From Ectocarpus siliculosus (Eukaryota; Sar; Phaeophyceae; Ectocarpales; Ectocarpaceae): a stretch of DNA of 39,141 nucleotides. The position numbers and the translations under genes were made by a program. The notes below the pieces were generated by a model that worked only from the letters and a program-made list of their open reading frames with translations, did not search any database and was not told the DNA's origin. Each line of letters starts with the position of its first letter. Positions within the stretch are counted from its first letter, which is position 1. The stretch covers positions 93,628 through 132,768 of the forward strand of contig FN647768.1 in assembly GCA_000310025.1 (NCBI GenBank). The letters run 5' to 3'. Shown in pieces: positions 22,601 through 35,000 of the stretch.

Positions 22601-24240
22601 CACACGCTGCGAGTTTCTCTCGTTTGCTCGACGTTTGCCCCGATTCCTGCTGAGTGTTTGGTGACGGCCGGCATGCACTCCGTTCGTGAACGGACAAGCA
22701 AGGACACAATACCGACCGGTGCCGATCTGCAGGACTGCAGCTTTAAACTTGGGTTGTCTGTGTAGCAAACTCCTACACAGTCTAGAGTTTTGGACCCTCG
22801 AGCTCACCTGTGAAGTACCCCGCGGAGTTGTATCTCTCGCCGGGTCCGCTCTCTCAAAACTGGCCCAAGCGTTGGCCAGCACCCTGCACAGCATTAGTAT
22901 TGGGGGCGCGAGAAAACGTCAGATATTTTGGTTGATTATACTTTTTGGCTTCAGTGCTATGCGCGGTATTGCGGGGCTATCCTAATTCAGCGCAGGCGGA
23001 CATGGGCTTGGGACATCCCGTGGTATGGTACAAAGGACAATGGATTTATTTGTTTCCTCCGATAGTTCCTACATAGTGCTATTTTCTGCGTCGTCCCAAC
23101 AGTCCGAATCCTTGCGCCCTTCGATGTACACCGCATCCATCTATGCCCAACCAAATGAAACGGTGCATGAAGTGGACTGTAAGAAGACATGCTGCTTGTG
23201 TGCTTAAAACAATAGATGCCTCGGGAGAAAAATGTCAGTCGACCACCATGAAAATAAGTATCAAACATTCTTTGTCTTTGCTGTTTCCCAAATGCACACA
23301 AAATTCGAGCTGTCCGTCGTGAACTATTTATTCCACAAGAACGAAGAGAGCAAGGTGAAGAAGATTGACTTACGACACATGTTGAGAAGTACTTCTACAA
23401 CAGCAACCGATATCAGGGTGTACCAGGGTCTGACGAGGTTTTCTAGCCTCTGCTCCCTCTTCGTTTTCTCTAAATATGGTGCATATGGAGGTGGGAGTCT
23501 GATGGATGAACTTGCTCTTGCGTTGGGGTTTTGGTTGTTTGGTGCGTGACTAAAATGATGTTGGTGCTTGTGCTGTATACATGCCCAGCAGCTTGTGCTG
23601 TGCACTTTCAAAGCAGCAGAAGCAGGGGTAGTAACGTGGCTGGGAGAAAGTGGTCAGAGACAGAGATGAAAAGACGCGTTTGTTTGGAATTAAACCGAGA
23701 GGGAGGATAAAAGAAGAGAAAACATGGGCGAGACGAACGACTGGAACTTGCACACGGGACCAAAATTCACAACGGGATCGACGCTACCACCGCGCTGCTG
23801 TATCGCCGTGGATGGCTGTTCACGCCCCGCCCGGTTTCCGCATGGATCTGTTGTGTGTTTCATTGTCCTTGAAGATACCACCACATGTCCCACAAGAAGA
23901 CTTATGTACCAAAACGTCGACTTTTTAAGAGAGGGTAACATGTCAGATAAGAGAAGACATGGCGAGCAATCATGTAAGCCTACGTAGCGGGGGCTCACCT
24001 CCTGCAGCTCGCCGGGGTAGCAGTAATGGCCGGGCCTGGAGCGGCGGCTCGAGTGTTTCTGCGGTCAGAGCTGACACCGATGATCTCATCGAGCCACGGT
24101 TCCAGGTTGCTTACACCTGGATAGTTCTCGTTTACTGCAACTGGAAGCCGGTTTCGCCAAAGGCTGACCTCAGAGGCGGCACGAGGGGTGGTGAAAACGG
24201 GGTCAGGAGACCTCCTCCAGCCGGCCTGTGGGGAAGTCAT
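19644..24240 (-). CDS. cyclin-box protein with a long repetitive C-terminal tail, four exons
   Basis: Exons on the minus strand: 24240-23999, 22883-22808, 22293-21136 and 20978-19644; about 936 aa. Phases match throughout (2,0,0). Donors are GTGAGC, GTGAGC and GTAAAA; the exon 3 and exon 4 acceptors follow strong pyrimidine tracts. The cyclin fold lies in exon 3, about residues 165-385. It shows LVCLLMAQKLEDNG with the conserved Lys, RLEAKVCASLKWALY with the partner Glu, then TPTTFGHLFLA, and a second helical repeat ending SEFKPSELAAAAMFCAVL. In cyclins this Lys/Glu pair contacts the CDK partner. The class (A, B, D or other) cannot be assigned. Exon 4 is low-complexity and internally repeated. 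The first two exons are less certain: translation could instead begin at an ATG at 22894, which would be read straight into exon 2. Confidence 0.85.
19690..20440 (-). repeat. internal repeats in the cyclin C-terminal tail
   Basis: Two nested coding repeats are visible. A unit with FHTNG(N/S)QDDAPASQH followed by TALLRPDAF occurs twice, 165 bp (55 codons) apart. A unit with EEAG(E/K)LL.QQ..HLV occurs twice, about 360 bp apart. Both spacings keep the reading frame, which supports exon 4 as coding. Confidence 0.8.
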
Positions 24241-26248
24241 GCTTCTTCGAGCCACGTTTGCTGGTGCGGTGCTCTAGCAACAACGGCCAATATAACACCC
24301 TCTTCCTCCTGATGTGTACAATGACCTGGCAGCCTTGAGTCCTCCTCTGGTAGCCCGAGAAGATAAAGCCGACAAACCGTCGGGCTCGACCTTCGCGCGT
24401 AGTCCCGGGGGAGGAGAAGGATGTACCGTACGTCGCGCTCGTTCGTGGGCGATATGTGCTGCGCGCTTTGTGTCTTGGCTACTGCTGTCGTTGAGATAGG
24501 GGTGAATGACCAGGGAATGTCTGTGGGGGGAGAGAGGGAGATTAGGGGTGAGCAGCAACTCGCACAGATTAAACATCGTCAAGTTGGTCCGCCCGGGTAG
24601 GACCCGTTCACCCAGAGTTCCGCCGCGTTCTTTCGTCAGGATATTGCTCACTGCTGTACACCCCCTGTAGACACACACCAGCTCTGGCAACAAAGCTAGC
24701 CCGAGGAAGGGCTGCGGATTGGAATTGCCAGCCGCGGATAATACACGAGGATTTGCTCACTTTGTTTCACCACTAACACGCAGGAAGGAAGGAACGATCG
24801 TTTCCGCCTCCTGGCAAAGCGGTGTAACCGTGGACGTTTCGATGAAACGCAACTTATCCCACATCCCACCCACGCGGTCTCATTTTTCAATCTGCTTCAC
24901 GTGTCGCGAATGAATCGAGCCAATAGAGACCCCTTAGGTGACGCGTGCGAACACGTATCACTATATATAAAAAACAGAAAGCACTATGCACGTATGTTCA
25001 GCGTGTCTGATACAACACACCCTGCTGACGCGCAATCTCGCGCAAAAAAAAAACGTGTACGTACATACACTACCGTAAAACCGTAATGTTATTCTTCCTA
25101 AATAACATGTAAGAGCCATTTTTCCAAATATCAGAACTGTTCGCTCGAGCGGGCCCGTACACTGATGTACAGCAGGGTTGCAACAGCGCATCGCAACTTG
25201 ATTGGCAGGTCCTCGCTCGCTACATATTGTGTTTTGTACTTGAGTGAGCGATGTCCAGCCGAAGGGCACGAGAGAAAATAAATCAATTTGTACGGTCTAT
25301 CTAGGGAAAGCGACGACGCCCGCAGTGTGTGTTTAGGCAATACCGAGCCGCATGAGGTTGTGGAGGTGAGAAGCACATAGAGCTGGTGGGCCCACACCAC
25401 TCTCTTAGAACTGTAGGCTACGTAACGAACCGAGACGGAGGAAGAAACGATCTACAGTACACAACACTTCAGATCGTCAGTTTCTGATTTGGGGGCGTTT
25501 TCGGGTTGGTTGGCGATCCGGCACACTTGGCAACACCATCCTGTCGCCTCCTGAGTAAATGGAGGACACGGGCAGCAGCTAAAAGTGTTGCCATCATTTT
25601 GAGTCTTCGCAGTTCACTTGTCGCAAAGCCGAGCGCCGAGCGCCATGAACGAGGCATGGTACCTCCACGCTGCGCACGTGCAGCTATTTAGCTTCGGAGG
25701 CCGAAGCTCTTGTGTTCGGTTTTCTGCAGACTGCGTGTCCTTCGCCTTGATCGTGCTAAACACGACGGTGAGACATGAGAAATGTCAAGGCATCCTCACG
25801 CGTGAAATCGCACTTCACACGTGATCGACAGCAGTGTGCGCTCACATCGTTCAAAGACGACCTTGCGTGCATGCATGAGCATCAGCTTGCGGCGCAGCAA
25901 ACCACAAAAAGTGGCTTGGAACATGTTTCTGTGTTGCCCGGTTTCATTTGTTGCCCTGTCGCATGTCTTTTCGTGTCCCACGCTACAAGCTACAGTTACT
26001 TCAGGCTTGTAGCGCTGTCCACACCACCAGCAGCGGTAAAAACTGCCGCTTGTGGGAGCCTCATCACACAACCTTCCCCGCCCACCGCACAAAAGGCCCA
26101 ATCAAACGTACGTAAGCACGCAACATGGAGAAACGCCTCGCAAGTGCCGAAATCAACAAAAACGATGGCGCCAAACCTCGCACGTTCCTACTGCTACAGA
26201 TTGCTTCGGGTCGTTGCGCGATCTCAAAGGGGGTCGTCATCGTGTGAT
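24241..26248. other. 5' flank of the cyclin gene and 3' flank of eS8
   Basis: Both neighbouring genes are on the minus strand, so this stretch should hold the cyclin promoter and 5' UTR (left part) and the eS8 3' UTR (right part). Frames such as 24274-24693 minus and 25775-26407 plus are open but show no domain; the second overlaps the last eS8 exon on the opposite strand. No supported gene is present. Confidence 0.5.
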
Positions 26249-29200
26249 TTATTTCGACTTCTTCTTGGCGAGCATCTTCTGGTAGAACTCGAGCTCTTTG
26301 CCTTCCAGGATGTAGCCATCGCAGCGGCCGGACTATCGCACACGGGAACAGACAAGAATGAAAAAACATGGGGAGCGAGTGCAGAGTTGACAAAGTTAGA
26401 TACATAGAATTTACATGGCGGCAGGGATCAAGGACGGGACGAGGGGACATCGCAAGCAAACTTGACGAGAGCGCGCAAAGAACAACACAAACCACAGTCA
26501 CAACAAAAGAACCGAAAGAGACCATCGTCATTGGTTAAAATCCTAGTCCTCATCCTTCACGGCTGACTTATGTACGTTTGGTCGGGTGAACGAAATCACG
26601 CTGCCCTGTTTTTTAGGACAGTCACACCCACACGGCCAATGAACCAAGGGAGGGAGGGACTACATACGCATATCGTGCTTCTTTCTCACAGCAAGCAACA
26701 AGCGTTCAACTGCGAGCGCACGGTGGCTCGACCCGACGTTCCATACACAAAAAACAAGAGCCGATACCCAAGCAACAGCAGTGTGACTTAGCGGCTGACG
26801 CATATTAGTCAGGTTAAGTCTGTAGCCATCTCCATCACATAAATATTCTCCTCCGGCTCGATACCAGCCGATGAACGACCGAAGTACAGCTTCAGTAAAA
26901 AAAGCAAGATAAACAACTCATGCCAGTACAAAAAGCCCAGCTTCCAGCCGGTTTCCTTTCAATGAAAAGACTTGACTGTCATTTTATATTCGAACCATTT
27001 TATATTCAAACTGGTAGTCTTTTATGTGTAGATTTTCTTTTCAAAAAACATTCTCTTTGACTACTGCTGTGGTGATGTGTCGAACGGATGTCTTTTTGGA
27101 GTGTATATTTCCTGAATAAAAACAAGGAACACATGGAAAGGTTCTCATCGTGCCGCGACACTGACCTGGCCGGGGCGAGAAGAGATGCACGCGAGGAAGC
27201 GGCCAGACGCCACCTGCTCGTCGAGGAGCGTGCTCAGGGTGCGGTCCGTCTGGCGCTTGGCCAGCTTGCGCTTTACGTGGTCAGACTTGGCCACGGCCTG
27301 CACGTGGGACGAAAAAAAACGAAAAAGATAGGTCAGAGGCAACCTGACGACAGCAAAACCATGGTAGCAGTTGGAGCATAAGCATTCGCGGCGTTGCTTT
27401 GCGCCCGTTGCATCGGCACCGAAGGGCAAGCACGGCGGTCTTGTGATGGTATATTGTCAATTTCTGGACCGATCATAGGGGTTGTACGTCAAAACAGAAA
27501 AAAAAACAAATCTGGGTTAAGCGAGTATGTCGCACCCATTGTGGCGTCCACAACACTTTCCATCATTATGTCCGACATACCATGCGCTGCACGTCATGGC
27601 TAAGGTTCACGTGAAGCCTGTGCCTGGATTGACAAAAAATAACGATACCAGAAATTCAACCGGTTGTGTATCTGGAAATTCGTGAAACTGTCCGGATGTA
27701 GCGATAGGATGTACCGTACTATTTCAGAGGGAATAGCGGGCCAACTTTCGCCAGGGAAACAAGAGGATCGCATCAAAGACTCGCACGAGTCATTCTACGT
27801 CGACAAAAACACAAGTCTCTCTCGAACCGTTGTTCCGCGAAAGCGTTAAGCCAGCATGACAAACAAACTGTACAATTCGTTCGCCAGCATGAAATCATGC
27901 ACAACGGTGATGAGTTTTGTTCGATACAGGTGGTGTTACCAAGATGTTGAAGCACGCAGGACGGAGTGTGTACCCTCGAATAGCAAACAACAAACCACAC
28001 TTGCACACAAAGTTGATCCGTGTTCGACACAACAGGTGAAGGGAGCGTCTCGCAGCGGTCTGCGTGCTCCAAGAAGCCAAACAACAACCCAGTCAAGACC
28101 AAGCGCAATCTTGTGTTGGATCTATGTACATATCGATCCCTCACCTCCTCTTCCACGGGGGCCGCCTTCTTGCCCTTCTTGAGCCCGATGACGACACCGT
28201 AGTGGTTCTCGTACCAGTGCTTGAAGGGGTGGGCGTCAACCTTGGAGGCCCAACACGAAACGTCAAGACAATCAATCCGTCAGAGGGCCCATTCTCCGGA
28301 GGGGGGGAGGAGCCTATCGCCATCCTATATTGACTTCTGAGGTGGCAATGTATCTGTTGTTTCACTACGGGCGCCAACCATCCGAAACAACAGGCTTTCT
28401 GGAGAGGGAAAGAGCTCTTGCGATCCGACATCAGCTTCGAGGCGGCGTATGTCCATTGGTTCACTACTGGCGTCAACCATAACGGCGTACTGTCCGGCAA
28501 AGGAGCTCTTGCGATTCTACCCCAACTTTGAGGCAAAAAAATGTCCATTGGTCTACATCTTTCTGGCATTAACTCATTCGGAACGGTGGACACTCCGGTT
28601 ACGGAAGGATAATGGTAAAATATGCATATATGATGTACCACCCTTGTATAGACTCACCACGACGATGGCGTTCTTGACAAGGGTCTTCGTACGGACCAGC
28701 TCGTTGTTGCTGGCGTTGTAGACGACGTCGAGGATACGGGTCTTGCGGGTGCACACTGGCCATGTAGGGGCGTTGTCAGAGGTTCGATCCGAGGAGGGAA
28801 AGACAAGCGCGCGGGAATTGTTTCGAAAGAGCTTAGGCCTCGAGTCAAACAGAGCAACGCTAGGACAGAGCGCAAAAAGTCGTGTCAACAGCACGGAGAA
28901 AAAGCTCCGGGCTCTACGCACAACGGTGTTGTCTTTCAAAGGGGCTGTTGGTGGATTGCACCCAATAATCCTCGCGTCTGTGGTGAGGCACCTACTTCCA
29001 AGAACGATCAAGAGTCTCTCGCAACACCAGGGACGAATTTTACACCGCGCCAGAAACAAGCCTTCCTTCCACCGAGACAAATGCGATCTTGTTCATACGG
29101 TGCAGCGAGCCCATTGCGACGTCAAGTCAACAGGAAACTTGGGATTTCGGCCTAATGACGGAAAGCACAGGTTGCTACGGCCGCAACACCTCTGCAGGAT

Positions 29201-31738
29201 TTGCCTGCCACCCGCAGAGTCCAACCGAGCAAACACCGTTACAAAACACAGGGGGGATATAAACCCTAATCGTCGTGCCCGCGTGTCTTGTGGACATCGC
29301 GCTGCCACAATTGCCCAGCTATGGATGTATGTACAATGCTGCTATTCTACTGATACACGTCGTGAAGCTCATAGAGTATGGTCGCTTGAACGTCTTCACT
29401 GTCAAGTCGAAGAGCGCCGCTGCTCGTGTGGCGAATCTGCACACCCCTTGCCGCTCAGCAAAGAGCCCAAGAGAGCGGAGACTCAAACCACGAGGACGCC
29501 AAGTTTTTACGATCATCGCTTCACGCCATGGCCTTGCGGCTCACGTTTTCACTACTACCGTCCGATGTACTCCGTGGGACAAGATTCGATGCAGCCACGC
29601 GATAAAAGCGTTTTTGTGTGCTCGCAAGAGGCAATCCTTTCACCATCGAACTTGACTCGTTGCTATTGCCCAAGTAGTGTTAACCAAACTAGACACTTCT
29701 GGCAACAATTCCATCAGGATGTACACTGAGTGCGGCGTAACCATCAACAAAACCAGGCCGTACACATCGGCAACGACAGCAAGGACAACACTCACCCTCC
29801 GTTCCCCAGCTGAAGTTGCCGCTGTCGAGCCTGAGCGCGCGGTACTTCATGTTGCCGCCGCGGCAACGCACGGGGTGGACGCGCTTGTGGCCGAGCTTGG
29901 TGTTGGCCGCGGGGCGCCCCATCTCGAACTTCCTCTTCTTCCTGTACTTGGAGCGCCGTCCGCCGGTCTCGCGGCGCTTGTGCCGAGAGTCCCTCGAGAT
30001 ACCTGTGCAGCAGGGGTCCGGGGATGAACAAACCGTAAAAATTCAGTGGTCAAGGCTTAAAACTCTAAATATGCCCAGTACCAGCCCCCTCTTGTTGCAT
30101 GTATGTACACTTGTTGCGTCAACTGCGGGTCGGGGCTATTCGGTCACCACCTTTGAGTGCATGTAAATCCCTTGTCCTTCGGGTTGGCATTCAAACACTA
30201 GTGCATACTCGAGTTTAGAATACCATATCGGCAGTCAACGCAAGGCTACATGTACGCAGCAACGCCGACCTTCCCCGCCGCGCATCGTAACCTCCCTTCT
30301 ATCCATCTAGCTCGGGAAGGCCCGCTGTGCAGGAAAACGGCTCAAAATTGTTCATGAACAACCAGGGAAATGGGGCCAACTAGTACTTGGCCCCACTTCC
30401 CTGGTTGTTCATGAACATTTTCGAATCGTTTTTTTGAACAACGGCCCCGCACGGGCTAGATAGATACAAGGGAGGTTACGAGCGGAGGGAAAGGTCGGCG
30501 TTGCTGCGTACATGTAGCCTTGAGTTTACTGCTGATATGGTACTAGGGTAGAGAGACAATCACGTGATGTCTCCAGCAACATTAGCAAGCACTGCTGCTA
30601 AACGAAGGCGGCAACCCCGGCGTTCCCCCGCCTAAGGCGCCGCCTTGTTGTCACAAGCCTTCGCGTGTGTTCAGCTGGGCCGGGGCTATCGAGTCGAGAC
30701 TGTCCAAGGTGTCTTGGTTCGGAGGTCTAGTCTAACGGCGGATAAGGACGGTGCAGTTTGGCGCGGCAACTGACGGCAATTCGACGCCACGGATCCCACC
30801 AGCCCTGCAATCAGCAACGGGACCGTTCCCCGCCGCCGCCGTCAGCGAGGCCGGAGAAGTGGTACTATAGACACAAACGTAGGCCGCTTGTACAGAACGG
30901 GTCTTGGGATTAACTCTAGCGTCGCCGATACGATGTGATGCAAAAGCACCCAGTTTTGCGAAGCACTCGGTACAGCAGCAGTGTGTAGGTCAGCAGAAGA
31001 TAGTTGATCCCGCGGTTGTCTGGCATCAGGCAGAATGGTGATTTCGTGGTTTCTTAGCCAAACCTCCAACGAGTTCAACGTCCCTTGCGCTTGTTAAAGA
31101 GATGGCGGCCGTGCTGCTCGAGTGCTGTCCACTACACAAGGTACACGTAATGTACCCTGCTGTGTCGAAAAGTTACAGAAGCAAAGCTCTGCTGTGTGTT
31201 TTGTGTCGTGCCTCCGAGAGAGACACACAGGGATTGATTGGCGCAATAACACAACACGGGGGGCAAGCCATCAAACACCCGGTGCAGAAGGCATAGAGGG
31301 AACACCGCACAGCAGCAAGGATCGACTGCCGACAAGTCTCGGCAACTCCTTGCCTGCCTGCGACATCCATGGCCACCACCCTTCCTCAGCCCAACACCGC
31401 CCACACACCAAGCGCTCCAATCAACGAAGGCAAACGGTATCGAGCTCGGAAAGGGATATGAATTCCCCGCCATGCTACGACCGCCATGCCTCGTGCACAG
31501 CTTATGCGGCTTGCAACCGTCCCGCTTTCTCCTTCCATCTCACGCTCCTGTGGCGGAGAGCGATGCGGGCGGCCGCGTTCGTGCGCAGCAAACGCTGCTG
31601 GGCCAGCCTTTCAAACTAGACGGCACACATATTTTGTGGTCAAACTCTCTCATTCGTTTTTAACGCTCTCCAACACGCAACAAGGACACGTCCACGCCCG
31701 CTTCACAAGACACCCACAAGTCAGGTACACTCACCCAT
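26249..31738 (-). CDS. RPS8: 40S ribosomal protein eS8 (RPS8), six exons
   Basis: Exons on the minus strand: 31738-31735, 30002-29796, 28755-28658, 28240-28145, 27297-27166 and 26332-26249; 206 aa, close to the usual length. Exon 1 holds only ATG plus one G before a GTGAGT donor; the phase then fits exon 2, giving [16 protein letters not shown]. Family hallmarks follow in order: [93 protein letters not shown] and [12 protein letters not shown]. The protein is a structural component of the small ribosomal subunit, with a basic C-terminus. All splice sites are GT..AG and every junction keeps frame. The gene is head-to-head with the UFD2 gene. Intron 1 carries a large foldback repeat and intron 3 a tandem repeat. 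Confidence 0.97.
28339..28590. repeat. three-copy tandem repeat in eS8 intron 3, period about 91-100 bp
   Basis: Units begin near 28339, 28439 and 28530. Shared phrases are tgtccattggttcactactggc (varied), ggcgtcaacca and aaagagctcttgcgat. Divergence is moderate. Non-coding, between eS8 exons 3 and 4. Confidence 0.75.
30221..30542. mobile_element. 322-bp palindromic foldback element (MITE-like)
   Basis: The element begins taccatatcggcagt and ends actgctgatatggta. The left arm (including ggctacatgtacgcagcaac and cgccgacctt) is repeated inverted in the right arm. The inner parts also pair: ttgttcatgaacaaccaggg and its complement flank a short centre near actagt. The whole element therefore folds into one long hairpin with minor loops. 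It has no open reading frame of note. The ends carry TA at each border, compatible with a TA target site, but no longer duplication is clear. It sits in eS8 intron 1. Classing it as a non-autonomous DNA transposon is inference. Confidence 0.85.
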
Positions 31739-32046
31739 GGCTGCACCAGGAGATGTCTGCCGACAAGGAACAGAGCAACTGGGATGCGACCAGCCACCCG
31801 CAGGACACGCTCGAGCCAGAAAAAAAAAACATTTTTGTCCCCGATCCCCGAGAAACACATCAGCTCGAAAATTGTGGAACACCCCTCTTGTACATTTCGC
31901 GTCGCCCCCTGTCGTCGATGTCGTCGTCGCTCGCGTGTGCAGGCGGGCGTACATCTGCCTCTGCCTCTCTCTCGCTTTCCACGCACGTGACCTGGTGCGT
32001 TGTCTTGCTGCCAAGGAGACACTCTGCTGTGATTGGGGGAACTGAC
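31739..32046. promoter_or_regulatory. intergenic region between divergent eS8 and UFD2 genes
   Basis: 308 bp separate the eS8 start codon (minus) and the proposed UFD2 start codon (plus). Both promoters and 5' UTRs must lie here or overlap. A ten-base A run occurs at about 31820-31829. No TATA box can be assigned. An upstream in-frame ATG for UFD2 (near 31918) would move its start into this region. Confidence 0.5.
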
Positions 32047-35000
32047 ATGCCGGGACCGCTACGGACGGGACCAGGATCCGAGACGCCGCCGCCTTCTAAG
32101 AGAGTGAGACGAGAGGGAGACGAAGCCACGACTAGCCCGCCTTCTTCAGCTGCTGCAGGTGCCAGCACGCACACAATGGAGAGGTGAGGCAACAGCAATA
32201 GCCATTATGGCCGGGCGTTCCACGGTCCCAATTAAGCCGGATAGAACACCTCGAGAATTGCCACGCATGATTGAAAATACTAAAATACTCATTACGAAAT
32301 CCGGCCTGCAAGAAGCGGAAGTACCGTTCAACCGCGTACCACGAGCCTACGTTGCTGTTGAGCCGTACGGAAGCTCGCCTACCGACCTAAAAAAAGCGTT
32401 AAAATGCATGAAGTAAATGCCGAGTCACCGAAATAAGTAGTCACACGGATAACGATGTTGGCTGTTGTTGCGTAAGTAGCTTTAAAATACGCATGCGAGA
32501 CGTGGCCTTTGACATTGAAACGTGTTCGGGTATCCGCTGCCCTGCTAGGGTACGTGAGGACAGTATATATGCGTACCTTTAGCTGTTCTTCTCCAAGCGA
32601 GCGGGACGGAGCGTTGGCTTATAAGTGAACGAACATCATCACATTTGTATTAAGGAATAATAAAAACACACACAGAAAGACTACCCATTCGAGATATACC
32701 CACAGTCGAACGGGATGTGGTGAAGTCTTTTCAGTGAGTGAAGGGAAACCGGCTGGGTACTGGACATATTTCGAGTCTTTTAAAGTCTACACTGATGATT
32801 TATACCAGTGATGCCAGCTGGTGCTAAGTACAAAAACATCTGTATAGGTAACTTACATTTTACAATACATTTGTATGCAAGCGAGCACACAATGGACGCA
32901 TACATACACAGCAGTCCAGAAACTCTATAGGAAACGGCTCATTTTTTAGTGTTGGCTGCATTGTGTGTTGTAGTGGTATGCACGCGTAGTGAAATCTGGT
33001 AGGCCCGTCAAGAATAACTCACCTGCTGTTACTCTTGCGGAACAGCATCAGCAGTAGCTGTTGCCTTGGGTATGGGTAGGAATGACACGGAGGGGCCCAG
33101 GATCAGTAGTGTTTACACATTGATAGTAACCAAGGCTCCCCAGGATCCTCTGCTCAAGCAGGGGCTACTATGATCCTGTCCCCTGTTTTATCCTTCCGCG
33201 GGGAGTTACATCTCTCCGCGCCTTCTAGAAGGAACCATGCTCTTCTATATTCCGTCTACACATCTGAATCCTACAACACTAGCCCACCCTGGAGGTTCTC
33301 ATACGCAGATACTATAAAACCTCGGAGCTTGGCAAGCTATTGTTGAGTCCCTAAATGAGAGTATCGAGGATGTGGAGCCTCCAAAACAGCACAATTCACC
33401 CTCCCACACCTCTCACGATGAGTCACAAGACCATCGTTTGACTTCTAAAACGACAAGAAGACACAGGAAGGAACTGACTGGGGCTAAGAAAAGACGACCA
33501 GGACCGGAACAAGGTCGAAACCGAAGAAAATAAGGAAACCAGAAGGAAACAAGGCTCGTCAGAACGACAAAAAGAAAGGAGCCAAAAGTCGTCGGAACGA
33601 CAAAAAAAGAAGAACGCCGTCGGAACGACGAAAAATAAAAGGCCTGTATCGACAAAAACGACAAGATACGCCACGACAGCGTAGGAACGACAACAAAGGG
33701 AACGAAACACCTACAGGTCGTGACCAAACGCTAAAGGCACTAAGGTGAGAAGAAAACGAAAACCAACCAATGCTAAGAGCGATGCAAACAATGCAGGAAG
33801 CAACCCAAACAACGCCAATAGCAACAAAAGGCACAAAAAACCAAGCATGTCGTCTTAATGGAGGCGCGTAGCGTCATCAGGCAACGAATCGGTCAGGGAC
33901 CTGGCCACTTCCGTGGCGAGGTCCCTGACCGATTCATTGTCCTGCGGAAGGAAGTTGAACTGATGGTACTGGGCGACATCAGCCAGTTTCGCCGGGGGTG
34001 AACCGGAAGTCGCCGGACTCGAATTTGACGGGGCCCTTCCGCGCCGACGAGAAGCTGGTGACCGGGCGGGACGAAGCAGCAGCCGCGTACGTGCGGGGCG
34101 AGGCGGTAGAAGTAGACGATGCTGACGTAGCTCTCCCGTCTGCTCCCGAGGCGCGGGGCGATCGCTCCGCACGCTCGCGAAGGTCCTTCTCACGTTGTTT
34201 GCTGGCCTTGCGGGCAGCTTCTACGAGGGCGTCCTCCTTGCGCAGGTCGGTGGTGTTTGTGGCGGCAACCTGGCTCCGTTGACGGTCGTACTCGGCTTGT
34301 AAAGGCTCCAAGTCGAGGATGGCCTTGGAGTTCTTGTCCCGCTTGAAACGCAGGACCTCGAGCTCCTCCTCGCGGGCGGAGACTTCTTGCCGGTATTCGG
34401 AGTCGACGAGGTTATCCTGCGCCTGGAGGGTGGCCGCTCGATCGGCGTCAATGGCCACGTTCCCTAGCCGCCTTATTGCTGTAGATCGCACGTTCCCTAG
34501 CCGCCAGTTTCGCTTGTGCCTTGACTCCGAAAGGGCAGATAACCCCAGCATTTGTTACCGGAAGAGCGGCCTGAGTCTCGGAGAACAGCCGAAGGTCGCG
34601 CTGTACTTCTAGCAAATGTCCTGCTGTACCCGGGAACACCCATGTCCAATTGCGCGGCAGCAGTGAGGGCTTCCTGAGGGGCAACCGCCGCGCCCATTTG
34701 GGGGTTGACTGCTACACTTTCATCCCCCCTCCCCCTCGCCCCTCGCCTCTCGCCCCTCTTCTATCAAAGAGAGAAAAAGAACCCTCTGGGACAAGGCGGT
34801 AAAACCCAAGCCAAGAACTCTTGTGACCCCATTAGACCTGCAACCGGCCCCAATCGTTGCCGCCCATTCCGGAACGGTTTCAACGATAAGTGGTTGGGCT
34901 ACAACTCACACCCCAAGCAAGCGGCGGAAGTATTTCATCGCCCACATCCTTCCGCCCCTTGTGTTCAGTACCAGGTCGGTCGATATGGTCGCAGCAGCCC

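Noticed and set aside
25775-26407. 210-codon plus-strand frame
   Set aside because: Overlaps the last eS8 exon antisense and has no recognisable content.
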